This document shows, piece by piece, positions 27,148 to 35,417 of a DNA stretch of 64,000 nucleotides; the stretch's first letter is position 1; each line of letters begins with the position of its first letter. The translations under genes were made by a program, and so were the position numbers. This stretch comes from an uncultured Bacteroidales bacterium. GTDB lineage: Bacteria; Bacteroidota; Bacteroidia; Bacteroidales; Bacteroidaceae. The notes beneath the pieces were generated by a model. That model was not told the origin of the DNA. It searched no databases and worked only from the letters and a program-made list of their open reading frames with translations. Location of the stretch: the NCBI GenBank assembly GCA_937914945.1, contig CALGJF010000041.1, positions 1 to 64,000 of the forward strand. Direction: 5' to 3'.

Positions 27148-27594
27148 ATGCAGAAAGAGGAGGTAATAAAAAAAGCGCGCATAGCTTTCATGGCACAAGC
27201 CACAATAGCCGCGTTGCTTATAGCACTTTTTGAAACAGGCTGTATAGCAAGTGATATACCCAGCATACCTCCCACCACACGCTACATAGCCGAGGTCGCC
27301 GGGATTATGCTCACCATAATACTCATACCACTTGCAATAAAAGGGTTTTCCATGCAAATGACACGCGCTGCAAAAGAGAAAACAAGCCATTTCTTCGAAT
27401 GTTACAGAGCAAAGAGCAATGCCCGCACCACCATCCTTTTTTTAGTGATAATGATGAACACCGCACTCTATTATATAATGGACAACAATAGCGCGCTCTA
27501 CTGCGGCCTGCTTGGCATTGCCACCGCCATATACAGCTACCCCACCCAAGCCGCACTCAACAGCTACTGCAATACAGAAGAAAAAAAAGCATGA
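27148..27594 (+). CDS. Small integral membrane protein, unknown function
   Basis: A 148-residue protein not recognised as a named family. It has about four hydrophobic helices: near 13-33 (FMAQATIAALLIALFETG), 47-66 (IAEVAGIMLTIILIPLAI), 92-112 (TTILFLVIMMNTALYYIM) and 115-130 (SALYCGLLGIATAIYSY). The loops are basic, suggesting inner-membrane insertion. It sits between recR and the glycosyltransferase, with the next start overlapping its stop by four bases, so translation is probably coupled to the transferase. Confidence 0.75.
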   Translation: MQKEEVIKKARIAFMAQATIAALLIALFETGCIASDIPSIPPTTRYIAEVAGIMLTIILIPLAIKGFSMQMTRAAKEKTSHFFECYRAKSNARTTILFLVIMMNTALYYIMDNNSALYCGLLGIATAIYSYPTQAALNSYCNTEEKKA

Positions 27595-28796
27595 AACTAT
27601 CAATCATCATAGTAAGCTACAATGTAAAGCACTACCTGGAACAGTGCTTGCTATCGCTCTTCAAAGCAGGCAGAGACGACATCCCCATGGAGATATTTGT
27701 GGTGGATAATGCCGGCAGCGACGGCTCGCCCGCATACATAAAGGAGCGATTCCCCGCGGCAGAATACCCCAACCTGCATGTGATAGCCAACGCCCGCAAC
27801 ATTGGATTCGGCAAGGCCAACAACCAAGCCGTTGCAAAAGCAAAGGGAGAATACATACTTTTTATAAACCCCGACACCATAGTTGCCGAAAACACTTTGC
27901 ACGATGCCGTAACCTATGCCGATGCACACCCACAGCTTGGCGGCCTGGGCACCATGATGCTGCACAGCGATGGTAAATTTGCCAACGAGTCGCGCCGAGG
28001 ACTGCCCACCCCCTGGACCGCACTATGCAAAATGAGCGGGCTGTGTGCCCTCTTCCCCAAGAGCAAAACATTTGGAAAATACTACATGCAGTATTTGGAC
28101 AAGGAACAGCCCTCGCAGATTGAGATTATATCGGGAGCATTCTTCCTCGCCCGTAAAAGCGCACTCGACCAAACAGGATTGTTCGACGAAGCATTCTTTA
28201 TGTATGGCGAGGATATAGACCTATCCTATCGCCTGCTGCAAAAAGGGTACGAAAACCACTATATACCATCGCCCATAATACACTATAAAGGGGAGAGCAC
28301 TCAAAAAAGCACATTCAAATATGTGCACATATTCTACACGGCAATGCTCATCTTCTTTAAGAAACATTTTCGCCACTACGGCCCCCTGCTCACCCTGCCC
28401 ATAAAAGCAGCCATCCTGTTGCGAGCCATAATAGCCGTGGCGGCACAATATACCACCCGTGCCAAAGAATTCATGTTCCCGCCCAAAGATGCACAGAACT
28501 ATAACTACATATACATGGGGCGCAACAGCGAAAAAGTAAAAGCCATTGCCAACGAGTGGTGCCTCGACATCACCATTATCGAGGCCGATGAGCAGAGCCA
28601 CCCCGCCCACACACTGCCACAGATAGAAAAAAACACAGCATACGTTATATACGACACCGACAATTTCAGCTACTCATATATAATGGAAACCTTCCGCAAG
28701 AACAGTGGCAAGGCCGGAGCAGGTACCTTCTACCCCAAGAGCAACACCATAATAACGCACACCGACATATTCACCCTTTCAGCCGATAAACAATGA
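27591..28796 (+). CDS. GT2 family glycosyltransferase
   Basis: A 401-residue GT-A fold family-2 transferase, closest in pattern to WbbL-like rhamnosyltransferases. Motifs are SIIIVSYNVKHYLEQCL (donor binding), FVVDNAGSDGS, ARNIGFGKANNQA, the metal-binding region LFINPDT, and SGAFFLARKSALDQTGLFDEAFFMYGEDIDLSYRL (acceptor/base region), where EDID carries the likely catalytic acid. Hydrophobic helices near residues 265-290 suggest membrane association. The C-terminal ~100 residues are an added domain of unknown role. It probably adds a sugar to a surface glycan. Confidence 0.9.
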   Translation: MKLSIIIVSYNVKHYLEQCLLSLFKAGRDDIPMEIFVVDNAGSDGSPAYIKERFPAAEYPNLHVIANARNIGFGKANNQAVAKAKGEYILFINPDTIVAENTLHDAVTYADAHPQLGGLGTMMLHSDGKFANESRRGLPTPWTALCKMSGLCALFPKSKTFGKYYMQYLDKEQPSQIEIISGAFFLARKSALDQTGLFDEAFFMYGEDIDLSYRLLQKGYENHYIPSPIIHYKGESTQKSTFKYVHIFYTAMLIFFKKHFRHYGPLLTLPIKAAILLRAIIAVAAQYTTRAKEFMFPPKDAQNYNYIYMGRNSEKVKAIANEWCLDITIIEADEQSHPAHTLPQIEKNTAYVIYDTDNFSYSYIMETFRKNSGKAGAGTFYPKSNTIITHTDIFTLSADKQ

Positions 28797-29311
28797 GTAC
28801 ATTGAGAAAAGCCTCCCTGCGCGCACTTGAGCCCGAAGACCTGGAATTGCTCTACACCATTGAGAACGACAGCGACACATGGGATATATGCTCGGCAAGA
28901 GTAAACTACTCGCGATATGCTATAAAACAATATCTTGCACAGCAACCGCAAGAGATAACCACAGCCGGTGAGGTGCGCCTTGTGATAACCGACAGCGACA
29001 CAGGCGAAGCAGTGGGCCTCATAGACCTCACAAACTACTCCGCCACCAACCGCAGCGCAGAGATAGGGATTACACTGCTGAAAGAGCATCGAGGCAAAGG
29101 ATATGGCAGGGCAGCCATAAAAGCCATGGAGCAATACGCAAAAGAGGCCGCCAACCTGCGAATGATATACGCCCACACCCTTGCCGACCGAAACTCCGTA
29201 GCCAAGAACCTGTTCCTCCACAGCAACTACATACCTGTTGCCGTGCTCCCCGAATGGCATTTTTGCAACGGCGAATATGTAGATTTGACCGTTTTCAAAA
29301 AAAATCTGTAA
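28793..29311 (+). CDS. GNAT family N-acetyltransferase
   Basis: A 172-residue GNAT acetyltransferase of the RimJ/SpeG-like subgroup (LRALEPEDLELLYTIEN, WDICS near the start). The acetyl-CoA loop is LKEHRGKGYGRAAIKAM, and ADRNSVAKNLFLHSNY near the end is the usual C-terminal block. The pattern resembles spermidine and diamine acetyltransferases, but the substrate is uncertain. Its ATG overlaps the glycosyltransferase stop (ATGA), and it ends the recR operon. Confidence 0.88.
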   Translation: MSTLRKASLRALEPEDLELLYTIENDSDTWDICSARVNYSRYAIKQYLAQQPQEITTAGEVRLVITDSDTGEAVGLIDLTNYSATNRSAEIGITLLKEHRGKGYGRAAIKAMEQYAKEAANLRMIYAHTLADRNSVAKNLFLHSNYIPVAVLPEWHFCNGEYVDLTVFKKNL

Positions 29312-29327
29312 AAAAACCGCCAAATTA

Positions 29328-29358
29328 TTTGCAGATTAAAAAATAATGCATACCTTTG
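29328..29358 (+). promoter_or_regulatory. Complete promoter for tRNA-Asp
   Basis: TTTG at 29328-29331 and TACCTTTG at 29351-29358 are separated by exactly 19 bases, the classical Bacteroides -33/-7 arrangement. The tRNA begins 35 bases past the -7 box. This is the cleanest promoter in the window. Confidence 0.82.
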
Positions 29359-29392
29359 CACTCGCTTTGAGACAAAAACAGAGCAACATAAT

Positions 29393-29466
29393 GGTGCGTT
29401 AGTTCAGTTGGTTAGAATACATGCCTGTCACGCATGGGGTCACGGGTTCGAGTCCCGTACGCACCG
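29393..29466 (+). tRNA. tRNA-Asp (GTC)
   Basis: A 74-base cloverleaf folds by eye. The acceptor stem is GGTGCGT/ACGCACC. The anticodon stem CATGC/GCATG encloses loop CTGTCAC with anticodon GTC, and the T arm is ACGGG-TTCGAGT-CCCGT. Discriminator base G73 fits aspartate. CCA is not encoded. Confidence 0.96.
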
Positions 29467-29501
29467 CAAAAAGCCTTTCAGTTACACTGAGAGGCTTTTT
29501 T
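29467..29501 (+). terminator. Terminator after tRNA-Asp
   Basis: AAAAAGCCTTTCAG, a short loop, then CTGAGAGGCTTTTTT: a GC-containing hairpin with T-run directly after the tRNA. The open frame starting at 29500 overlaps it, which argues against that upstream start for the next gene. Confidence 0.8.
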
Positions 29502-29589
29502 GTTTGTGTTTGCCCTAAAAGCAGTGAAAAGAATTTTGCAAATGCCGGCAAAAAGATTTTCTTTGCAAAAACAAACAGACACTGCTACT

Positions 29590-30699
29590 ATGAACAGATA
29601 CAGGGAGATTGAGAGCGAGGAAATGCTGCGCCCGCTTATTAAAGCGGGAAGTGTGTTGGAACACTTTGCTTTCCAGAACATTAAATTCGGCGAAGAGGCA
29701 TTGCTATGTCGTTTTAAGGATTGCATATTTTTCGGGTGCAGCATGCCGGCCGAAATGCGCGACGCGTTACCGGCCGACTGTTATCTGTTGCCGGCACTCC
29801 CTGTTCCCTTTAACATATTCCCGGCAAGGCTTTATTCCGCAAGGGAGCTTTATGCAGGATACGATTACAGCAACCCCGACAGCTTTGGCACATGCTACGA
29901 CTCACGCATCTACAAACACTACATGCAGTGTGGCAAGCAGGCTTGCGATATTGCCGAAACGCTTGCCCGCACGCTGCACGACCACTCCATGAGCGATGCT
30001 CTGCACGACCTGCTTGCATTGCACGACGAGCGCCGCATTGTAGCCATCATGGGCGGGCACTCGCTACTGCGCACCGACAGCATGTATCGCAAGGTGGTGC
30101 TTGCAAGCAAATGGCTGGCAGAGCGAGGTTGCGTAATAGTCAGCGGCGGAGGCCCTGGGGCCATGGAGGCATCGCACCTTGGCGCATGGCTTGCCAATTA
30201 CCCCGACAGCGCAGCAGATGAAGCACTTGCCATGCTTGCCCAGGCGCCATCCTACAAAGACAAGGAGTGGCTGCCCACGGCATTTGAAATCATGGAAAAA
30301 ATGCCACGCAGAAAAGAAGGGTGCAGCATAGGCATCCCCACATGGTATTACGGACACGAGCCCGCCACCCCATTTGCCACACACATAGCCAAATATTTCG
30401 ACAACAGCATAAGAGAGGATACACTTGTAACAATAGCCAAGGGCGGTATTATATATGCTCCCGGCAGCGCGGGTACCATGCAGGAGATTTTCCAGGATGC
30501 CGCACAGAACCACTACCTCACATGTGGATACGAAAGCCCTATGGTGTTCCTGGGCAAAGATTATTGGTGTAGCGAACTGCCTATTTATCCGCTACTGAAA
30601 GAGCTACACGGCAAGGGATGTTACAAAAATCTGTTGCTCACACTCACCGACCACGCCCATGAGGCCGTAAACGCCATAATGGAGTTTGCGGAGCGGTAG
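29590..30699 (+). CDS. LOG-family Rossmann-fold nucleotide-binding protein
   Basis: I chose Met at 29590 (369 residues); the frame is open from 29500 but that part overlaps the tRNA terminator. The C-terminal ~220 residues match the LOG/TIGR00730 family, with IVAIMGGHSLLRTDSMYRKV, the nucleotide motif SGGGPGAMEASHLGAW, and PGSAGTMQEIFQDA in place of PGGxGTxxE. Relatives act as nucleoside-monophosphate phosphoribohydrolases. The ~150-residue N-terminal extension is not typical of short LOG proteins. It is flanked by two tRNA genes and looks monocistronic. Confidence 0.82.
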   Translation: MNRYREIESEEMLRPLIKAGSVLEHFAFQNIKFGEEALLCRFKDCIFFGCSMPAEMRDALPADCYLLPALPVPFNIFPARLYSARELYAGYDYSNPDSFGTCYDSRIYKHYMQCGKQACDIAETLARTLHDHSMSDALHDLLALHDERRIVAIMGGHSLLRTDSMYRKVVLASKWLAERGCVIVSGGGPGAMEASHLGAWLANYPDSAADEALAMLAQAPSYKDKEWLPTAFEIMEKMPRRKEGCSIGIPTWYYGHEPATPFATHIAKYFDNSIREDTLVTIAKGGIIYAPGSAGTMQEIFQDAAQNHYLTCGYESPMVFLGKDYWCSELPIYPLLKELHGKGCYKNLLLTLTDHAHEAVNAIMEFAER

Positions 30700-30789
30700 C
30701 CGCATTGTCAGGGATGTGATTTCATGCAAAAAAAAGAGCCCGCTGTAACAAAATTGGCAATTGATATCTGTTTTTTGAAAAAATAGTAT

Positions 30790-30797
30790 TACCTTTG
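30790..30797 (+). promoter_or_regulatory. -7 promoter element for tRNA-Ala
   Basis: TACCTTTG, the same -7 box as before tRNA-Asp, 22 bases before the tRNA. The nearest upstream TTTG (30774-30777) is only 12 bases away, so the -33 element is unclear. Confidence 0.6.
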
Positions 30798-30818
30798 TGC
30801 CGATCAAAGAAATAACCC

Positions 30819-30892
30819 GGGGCATTAGCTCATCTGGCTAGAGCGTTTGACTGGCAGTCAAAAGGTGACGAGTTCGACTCTCGTATGCTCCA
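30819..30892 (+). tRNA. tRNA-Ala (GGC)
   Basis: A 74-base cloverleaf: acceptor GGGGCAT/ATGCTCC, anticodon stem TTTGA/TCAAA around CTGGCAG (anticodon GGC), T arm ACGAG-TTCGACT-CTCGT. CCA is not encoded. A terminator hairpin follows at once. Confidence 0.96.
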
Positions 30893-30896
30893 CGGA

Positions 30897-30925
30897 AGGA
30901 CAGCTGCAAATGCTGTCCTTTTTAT
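30897..30925. terminator. Terminator after tRNA-Ala
   Basis: GGACAGC-TGCAAAT-GCTGTCC followed by TTTTTATTTT. It also overlaps the stop codon of the opposite-strand zinc-ribbon gene, so it may serve both. Confidence 0.75.
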
Positions 30926-31146
30926 TTTATCACAACCTCTGAACCACAATATTTACAAGTGGGCACCGCACGCTCATACTTTTCTACGCAGAAAGAACAT
31001 ATATTACCACATTGAGGGCACACATAACTTTGCCGCCCAAGCAAACAGGACAACAAACGCAGGCGGTACATGCGCATTCCACACTTTTCGCATTTCACAA
31101 AGCGCGAGAAAAAAACCATCTGTTTCTCTTTTTTATACAGCAACAA
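30922..31146 (-). CDS. Small zinc-ribbon protein (putative)
   Basis: A 74-residue basic protein with four Cys pairs: CEKC, CPQC, CSFC and CKYC. This is enough for two zinc-ribbon sites. The cysteine density and spacing make chance unlikely, but length and lack of context limit certainty. Met10 (31119) is an alternative start. It may bind nucleic acid or act as a small adaptor. It converges on tRNA-Ala and diverges from the caspase cluster. Confidence 0.5.
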   Translation of the reverse strand: MLLYKKEKQMVFFSRFVKCEKCGMRMYRLRLLSCLLGRQSYVCPQCGNICSFCVEKYERAVPTCKYCGSEVVIK

Positions 31147-31255
31147 CTATTCTCTTCGTTTTGTTGATTCCCCGTAAAAAAGCAAGCCACAACACCGCAT
31201 TCATTTATTTTAACACAATTTAACATCGGGGGGGTAATTTTAGGAGTTTTAATTG

Positions 31256-31263
31256 TACTTTTG
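31256..31263 (+). promoter_or_regulatory. -7 promoter element for the caspase/transglutaminase cluster
   Basis: TACTTTTG matches TAnnTTTG. It lies ~107 bases before the first gene of the cluster, leaving an AT-rich leader. No 19-base-spaced TTTG was found. Confidence 0.45.
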
Positions 31264-31369
31264 CGCGGGTGCCTATACCATTTTGCAGAGTTTTTAACAC
31301 TTTTATATAAAAAGAATGTTAATAAATCGCTTCGATAAAAATATATAGAACCATTAATAAATTACTACT

Positions 31370-32041
31370 ATGAAGAATTTATTTATCGCATTAGGATTGG
31401 TGTTGCTTATTGGCAGCCCCGCATTTGCACAATCACAAAAGGAGATTATGAAAGAGCGTATGGAATTACAAAAACTAACACGCTCTGCATTGAAAGAGAA
31501 AGCATCAAAGGATGCCAGAAAAGAGGCTAAAAGACTGCAAAAAGAGGATTGGCAGGCTGCTCCCGGAGCACTGCCCATTGAGCGCCAGCTCGACCGCTCA
31601 TACATGATGCAGATGGAATACGACGATAACGGTTTCCCTAAATACCTTATGGGAGAGGCTATGAGTATTGGTGAAAATTATGATGGAGCCAAAATGCAGG
31701 CTTTGGAACTTGCCAAGCAGAACCTTGCCGGACAGATTCAGACCGAGATTACAGCACTTGTAGAGAACAATGTAGGTAACAAGCAACTGACAGCAGAGCA
31801 AGCAGCCACTGTTACCAGCACAGTTATGGGAGCTAAAAACCTTATCTCACAGAGCATAGGGCGTGTAATTACCGTAATGGAGGTTTATCGCACCAAAAAG
31901 AACAGGAACAAAGAGGTTCTCGTGAGAGTTGCTTATAATGCCGAGATGGCAAAAGATGCTGCCAAAAAAGCTGTACGTGAGGAACTGGAACAAAAAGGCG
32001 AAGGCCTTATTGACCAGATTGACAACATTATGGGTTGGTAA
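31370..32041 (+). CDS. Secreted LPP20-like protein, first gene of caspase cluster
   Basis: A 223-residue protein with signal peptide MKNLFIALGLVLLIGSPAFAQ. Residues 22-65 are a charged, probably coiled helix (KEIMKERMELQKLTRSALK). Residues ~95-200 resemble the LPP20/FlgT-N type fold: SIGENYDGAKMQALELAKQNLAGQIQTEI, a central Ala-rich helix, then EVLVRVAYNAEMAKDAAKKA. Such domains are seen in envelope lipoproteins, but there is no lipobox here. Function is unknown. It is followed after 15 bases by the DUF4384 gene. Confidence 0.72.
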   Translation: MKNLFIALGLVLLIGSPAFAQSQKEIMKERMELQKLTRSALKEKASKDARKEAKRLQKEDWQAAPGALPIERQLDRSYMMQMEYDDNGFPKYLMGEAMSIGENYDGAKMQALELAKQNLAGQIQTEITALVENNVGNKQLTAEQAATVTSTVMGAKNLISQSIGRVITVMEVYRTKKNRNKEVLVRVAYNAEMAKDAAKKAVREELEQKGEGLIDQIDNIMGW

Positions 32042-32056
32042 TTCACAATCTACGAT

Positions 32057-32944
32057 ATGAGATTTTTGGTAAAGTTATTACCCATTATAATCTCCATTGC
32101 AGGCCTTTTTATCTGCACCGAGAGCCATGCGCAGCGTGCAAAAGATGTGAGCGCCGAATACACATATGTGGCAGAAGCCAACATATCATTGAGCGAAGCA
32201 AAACGTATTGCAGCCGAACGTGCCCGAGTGGAAGCCCTTGCCAGCGAGTTTGGCACCAATGTAAGCCAAACAAACACTACGCAAATTAAGAATAGCGAGA
32301 GCGATTCAAGGCTCGACTTTTTGTCAATAGGCAGCAGCGAGGTTAAAGGCGAGTGGTTGCGCGACACCAAGGAACCCAAATACGAAGTGAGCCTCACCGA
32401 CAATAACATTATTGTAAAGGTAACCGTTTGGGGCGAGGCAAGAGAGATTAAATCGGCATCCGTGGAACTTGATGTTGCCATTCTGCGCAATGGCAAAGCA
32501 AAAAACTACGCAAGCGAGGAGTTTACTGAAGGCGATGACATGTATGTTTACTTGAAATCTCCTATCGACGGATATACAGCCGTCTATCTTGTCGATGAAG
32601 AACAAGAAGCCTATTGCTTGCTGCCATACAGCCAGGATGGCAGCGGGCAATTTGAAATAAAAGGTGGGGAAGAGTATATATTCTTTGATATTGAGCAAGG
32701 AAAAACAGAGGAGGAGCGCAACCTTATCGACCAGCTCACCTTAACCTGCGCAAAGGATATCGAACATAACCAAATTTATGTGATATTCTCGTCGGAGGAA
32801 TTTATAAAGGCAAATGACACACAGCGCGGCGAGTTAATTCCGCGCAGCCTGCCATTTAAGGATTTCCAAAAATGGCTCACAAAGAACAGAATAAGCGACC
32901 ACAAAATGACTGTTGTGAACAAGCTTATCAAAATAAGCAAATAG
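32057..32944 (+). CDS. Secreted DUF4384 protein with LPP20-like N-terminal domain
   Basis: A 295-residue protein with a signal peptide to ~ESHAQ (residue 26). Residues ~27-145 have the LPP20-like pattern (YTYVAEANISLSEAKRIAAERARVEALA ... IIVKVTVWGEAREI). Residues ~165-260 match DUF4384 (FTEGDDMYVYLKSPIDGYTAVYLVD..., LLPYSQDGSGQFEIKGGEEYIFF). DUF4384 domains often accompany caspase-like peptidases and kinases in bacteria, and a caspase gene lies 2.5 kb downstream. A role in presenting or sensing for the caspase is inferred from that association. It ends one base before the transglutaminase-like gene. Confidence 0.82.
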   Translation: MRFLVKLLPIIISIAGLFICTESHAQRAKDVSAEYTYVAEANISLSEAKRIAAERARVEALASEFGTNVSQTNTTQIKNSESDSRLDFLSIGSSEVKGEWLRDTKEPKYEVSLTDNNIIVKVTVWGEAREIKSASVELDVAILRNGKAKNYASEEFTEGDDMYVYLKSPIDGYTAVYLVDEEQEAYCLLPYSQDGSGQFEIKGGEEYIFFDIEQGKTEEERNLIDQLTLTCAKDIEHNQIYVIFSSEEFIKANDTQRGELIPRSLPFKDFQKWLTKNRISDHKMTVVNKLIKISK

Positions 32945-32945
32945 C

Positions 32946-34505
32946 ATGAAACGAGGTATTATTTTTTTGACACTCATTATCTGTACGTTTTGCATAAATA
33001 TATGCCAAGCGCAAAACGACTTTGTTGAAAGATACAAAGCCTTCAACAAGGATGCACAGCAGAAATACAGCAATTTCAGAGACGAGTGCAACAAGAAATA
33101 TGCCGAATTTATCAAAGAGGCGTGGGTAAAATTCAAAGCCCTGCCCCCAAAACCTGCACCAAAAGACGAGAAGCCCGCTCCACCTGTGAACTATGAGCCT
33201 GAAAAGGAAAAAGAAGAGCCACAGAACGAGAATGCACAGCAAGACAAGCATATTGAAGAGACCCCACCTTTGGAGCAAGAGAATGAAGAGCAAAGCAACC
33301 AAGGGCAATGCGATAAAGAGCTCCCGGTTGTAGAGGTTATTCCCCAAATAGAGCCCAAGGCACAGCCAAAGCCCGTTGCCCCCATAGAAGAGGAGCCAAC
33401 ATCCGAACCCGAAGAGGGGTACAAATTCTCGTTCTATGGCACCGATGCCAAAGTGAGGATTGGAGAGCGACAGCGTTTCAGCCTGCCCGACAGCAATAAC
33501 AACAGAATAGCCGAGGCGTGGAATTTCTGTTCAGACAACTACAACAATGTAATACGCGACTGCTTGCTGTTGCGCCACAAGCACAACCTTTGCGATTGGG
33601 CCTATCTGCAAATGATAAAGGAACTAAGCTATAGCTTCTTTGGCAAGCAGAGCAACGAGGCAGCCCTGATGACAGCATTCATCTACTGTCAATCGGGCTA
33701 CAAGATAAAGCTTGCCTCGCACAACAACCGCTTGTACTTCATGGTGGGAAGCAACCATATTATTTACGAAAAAAGCTATTTCAGGGTGGACAATACATAC
33801 TATTTCCCTATTGATTGCGACGCGCCCGAACTTGCAATATGCCCAGCCAACTACCCGAAGGAACAAGAACTATCGCTGTGGATTCAGAAAGAGCCAAAGC
33901 TAAACATCGTAACAAGCCAAGAGAGAGAACTTGTGAGTGGGCGTTACCCCGAAACAGCCCTCAAGGTGAGTGTGAACAAAAATATGCTCGATTTTTACAC
34001 CACGTACCCCACATCGGAGGTAAACGACAATCCGGTGTCGCGCTGGGCCATATATGCCGACACCCCTCTTAACGAGGAGGTAAAAAAGCAGATGTACCCC
34101 GCGCTTGCTAAGAGCATTGAAGGCAAGGAGCTACTTGAACAGGTAAACATTCTGCTGAATTTTGTGCAGACGGCATTCGTCTATGATTATGACGACAAGA
34201 TTTGGGGATACGATCGTTGCTTCTTTGCCGAAGAGACACTCTTCTACCCCTACTGCGACTGCGAGGACCGTTCGGTACTCTTCTCACGCCTTGTACGCGA
34301 TCTTGTAGGGCTTCAAGTAGTACTCGTTTACTACCCTAACCACTTGGCCACCGCCGTGTGCTTTGGCAATGAGAGCAAGGGCGATTATCTGACTGTGGGA
34401 GGGAAACCATTCACAATATGCGACCCCACATACATTGGGGCACCCGTGGGCCGAAGCATGCCCAATTTAAGGGATGCGGAAACCATGGTATATCCACTAA
34501 ACTGA
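32946..34505 (+). CDS. Secreted transglutaminase-like cysteine protease
   Basis: A 519-residue protein with a signal peptide to ~CQAQ (residue 23). Residues 25-60 are a charged helix and ~63-145 a Pro/Glu-rich spacer (APKDEKPAPPVNYEPEKEKE). Residues ~210-330 are an unassigned globular part. The C-terminal domain is transglutaminase-like: Cys439 in CDCEDRS, His466 in YPNHLATAV and Asp493 in ICDPTY form a complete catalytic triad. Bacterial relatives usually cleave or cross-link proteins or peptidoglycan peptides. The intact triad says active; the substrate is unknown. The spacer could span the periplasm or cell wall. Confidence 0.8.
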   Translation: MKRGIIFLTLIICTFCINICQAQNDFVERYKAFNKDAQQKYSNFRDECNKKYAEFIKEAWVKFKALPPKPAPKDEKPAPPVNYEPEKEKEEPQNENAQQDKHIEETPPLEQENEEQSNQGQCDKELPVVEVIPQIEPKAQPKPVAPIEEEPTSEPEEGYKFSFYGTDAKVRIGERQRFSLPDSNNNRIAEAWNFCSDNYNNVIRDCLLLRHKHNLCDWAYLQMIKELSYSFFGKQSNEAALMTAFIYCQSGYKIKLASHNNRLYFMVGSNHIIYEKSYFRVDNTYYFPIDCDAPELAICPANYPKEQELSLWIQKEPKLNIVTSQERELVSGRYPETALKVSVNKNMLDFYTTYPTSEVNDNPVSRWAIYADTPLNEEVKKQMYPALAKSIEGKELLEQVNILLNFVQTAFVYDYDDKIWGYDRCFFAEETLFYPYCDCEDRSVLFSRLVRDLVGLQVVLVYYPNHLATAVCFGNESKGDYLTVGGKPFTICDPTYIGAPVGRSMPNLRDAETMVYPLN

Positions 34506-34551
34506 GAACTAGAGTATAAATACTAATATTAACATTAAAAACAGAAATGCT

Positions 34552-34839
34552 ATGAAAAAGATTTTCAAATTCGCGATGGCTATAGCAATAGCTGCAACAT
34601 TCGCAAGCTGCGCTTCAAGTACAACACCTATTGCAGCAACATCAAACCCTGTAGGTAACAAATGCGGTATTGCCTCTACAACAAAATTTCTCTATATCTT
34701 CGGTGGTTCTACCAACGTTGGTATAAACAGAGCAGCCAAAGAGGGTGGTATTACCAGAATTTCACACGTTGATTTTGTGCAGAGCAGCTTCTTGGGCGGC
34801 CTCGTTACAACATTCAAGACTTGCGTTTACGGCGAATAA
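34552..34839 (+). CDS. TRL-like small lipoprotein
   Basis: A 95-residue lipoprotein with lipobox TFASC (Cys20) and a TRL-family body: VGNKCGIASTTKFLYIFGGSTNVGINRAAKEGGITRISHVDF. The glycine-rich core is shared with YfiR-independent TRL proteins of other Gram-negatives, whose function is unknown. Its conserved shape suggests a small structural or assembly lipoprotein. It lies 46 bases after the protease gene and before a hairpin at 34855-34893. Confidence 0.82.
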   Translation: MKKIFKFAMAIAIAATFASCASSTTPIAATSNPVGNKCGIASTTKFLYIFGGSTNVGINRAAKEGGITRISHVDFVQSSFLGGLVTTFKTCVYGE

Positions 34840-34854
34840 TTCATTAGAATATAA

Positions 34855-34893
34855 AGGGGTGCCGTCAATTCAATATTTGCCGGCACTCCTTTT
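34855..34893 (+). terminator. Hairpin between TRL gene and next ORF (attenuator-like)
   Basis: An imperfect stem: AAGGGGTGCCG with CGGCACTCCTT, followed by TT. It lies inside the gene run, so it may reduce rather than end transcription into the last two genes, or mark an mRNA processing site. Confidence 0.5.
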
Positions 34894-34902
34894 AGCATAA
34901 CA

Positions 34903-35406
34903 ATGAGACTACTACTCCTTTTTATAATTGTGCCATTTGCAACATTATGCCATGCACAATCGGTTGAGAAACGATATACCAATTTCATAGGCAACAATGG
35001 CATTGTCTATTTCTTCTATCCAAAGAAACTGAAAAAGCTGGAAGGAATGGAAAAATTCAGCTACGACATAACCTGCTCCTCGAAAAGCGATACAGCTATA
35101 CTGAATTTCTCAATATACTCTCTGGAGCCGGCAGAAACAAAGAAATTAACAATGCACAATGGCAACGACAGCATCGAATCCATCAGTTGCAAAACACTTT
35201 TCGTAGATGTTGAGGATAAGGGATATAAAACAAGGTGCAGCACAACCTTTCTATTATCCGACCTTAAAAAGATGTATAAGAATAAAAGCACACTTTACTT
35301 CAAACTACTGCTAAAAGAAGGTATTGCCTGCAAAGCAAACTACAGAAAAAGAGAGTGGGAAAAAGAATCATCCGTTATCACCAGAATATTAAATTCAATT
35401 TATTAA
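34903..35406 (+). CDS. Secreted hypothetical protein in caspase cluster
   Basis: A 167-residue protein not recognised as any family. The signal peptide is MRLLLLFIIVPFATLCHAQ. The mature part is Lys-rich and beta-patterned (GIVYFFYPKKLKKLEG, FSYDITCSSKSDTAILNFSIYSL) with a second half around KGYKTRCSTTFLLSDLKKMYKNKSTLYFKLLLKEG. Base composition is more AT-rich than the flanking housekeeping genes. It ends 11 bases before the start of the caspase gene, so the two are probably translated from one message. Confidence 0.68.
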   Translation: MRLLLLFIIVPFATLCHAQSVEKRYTNFIGNNGIVYFFYPKKLKKLEGMEKFSYDITCSSKSDTAILNFSIYSLEPAETKKLTMHNGNDSIESISCKTLFVDVEDKGYKTRCSTTFLLSDLKKMYKNKSTLYFKLLLKEGIACKANYRKREWEKESSVITRILNSIY

Positions 35407-35417
35407 TCTATACAATT

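Noticed and set aside
29421..29612. ORF overlapping tRNA-Asp and its terminator
   Set aside because: It crosses the tRNA and the hairpin, and has no protein features.
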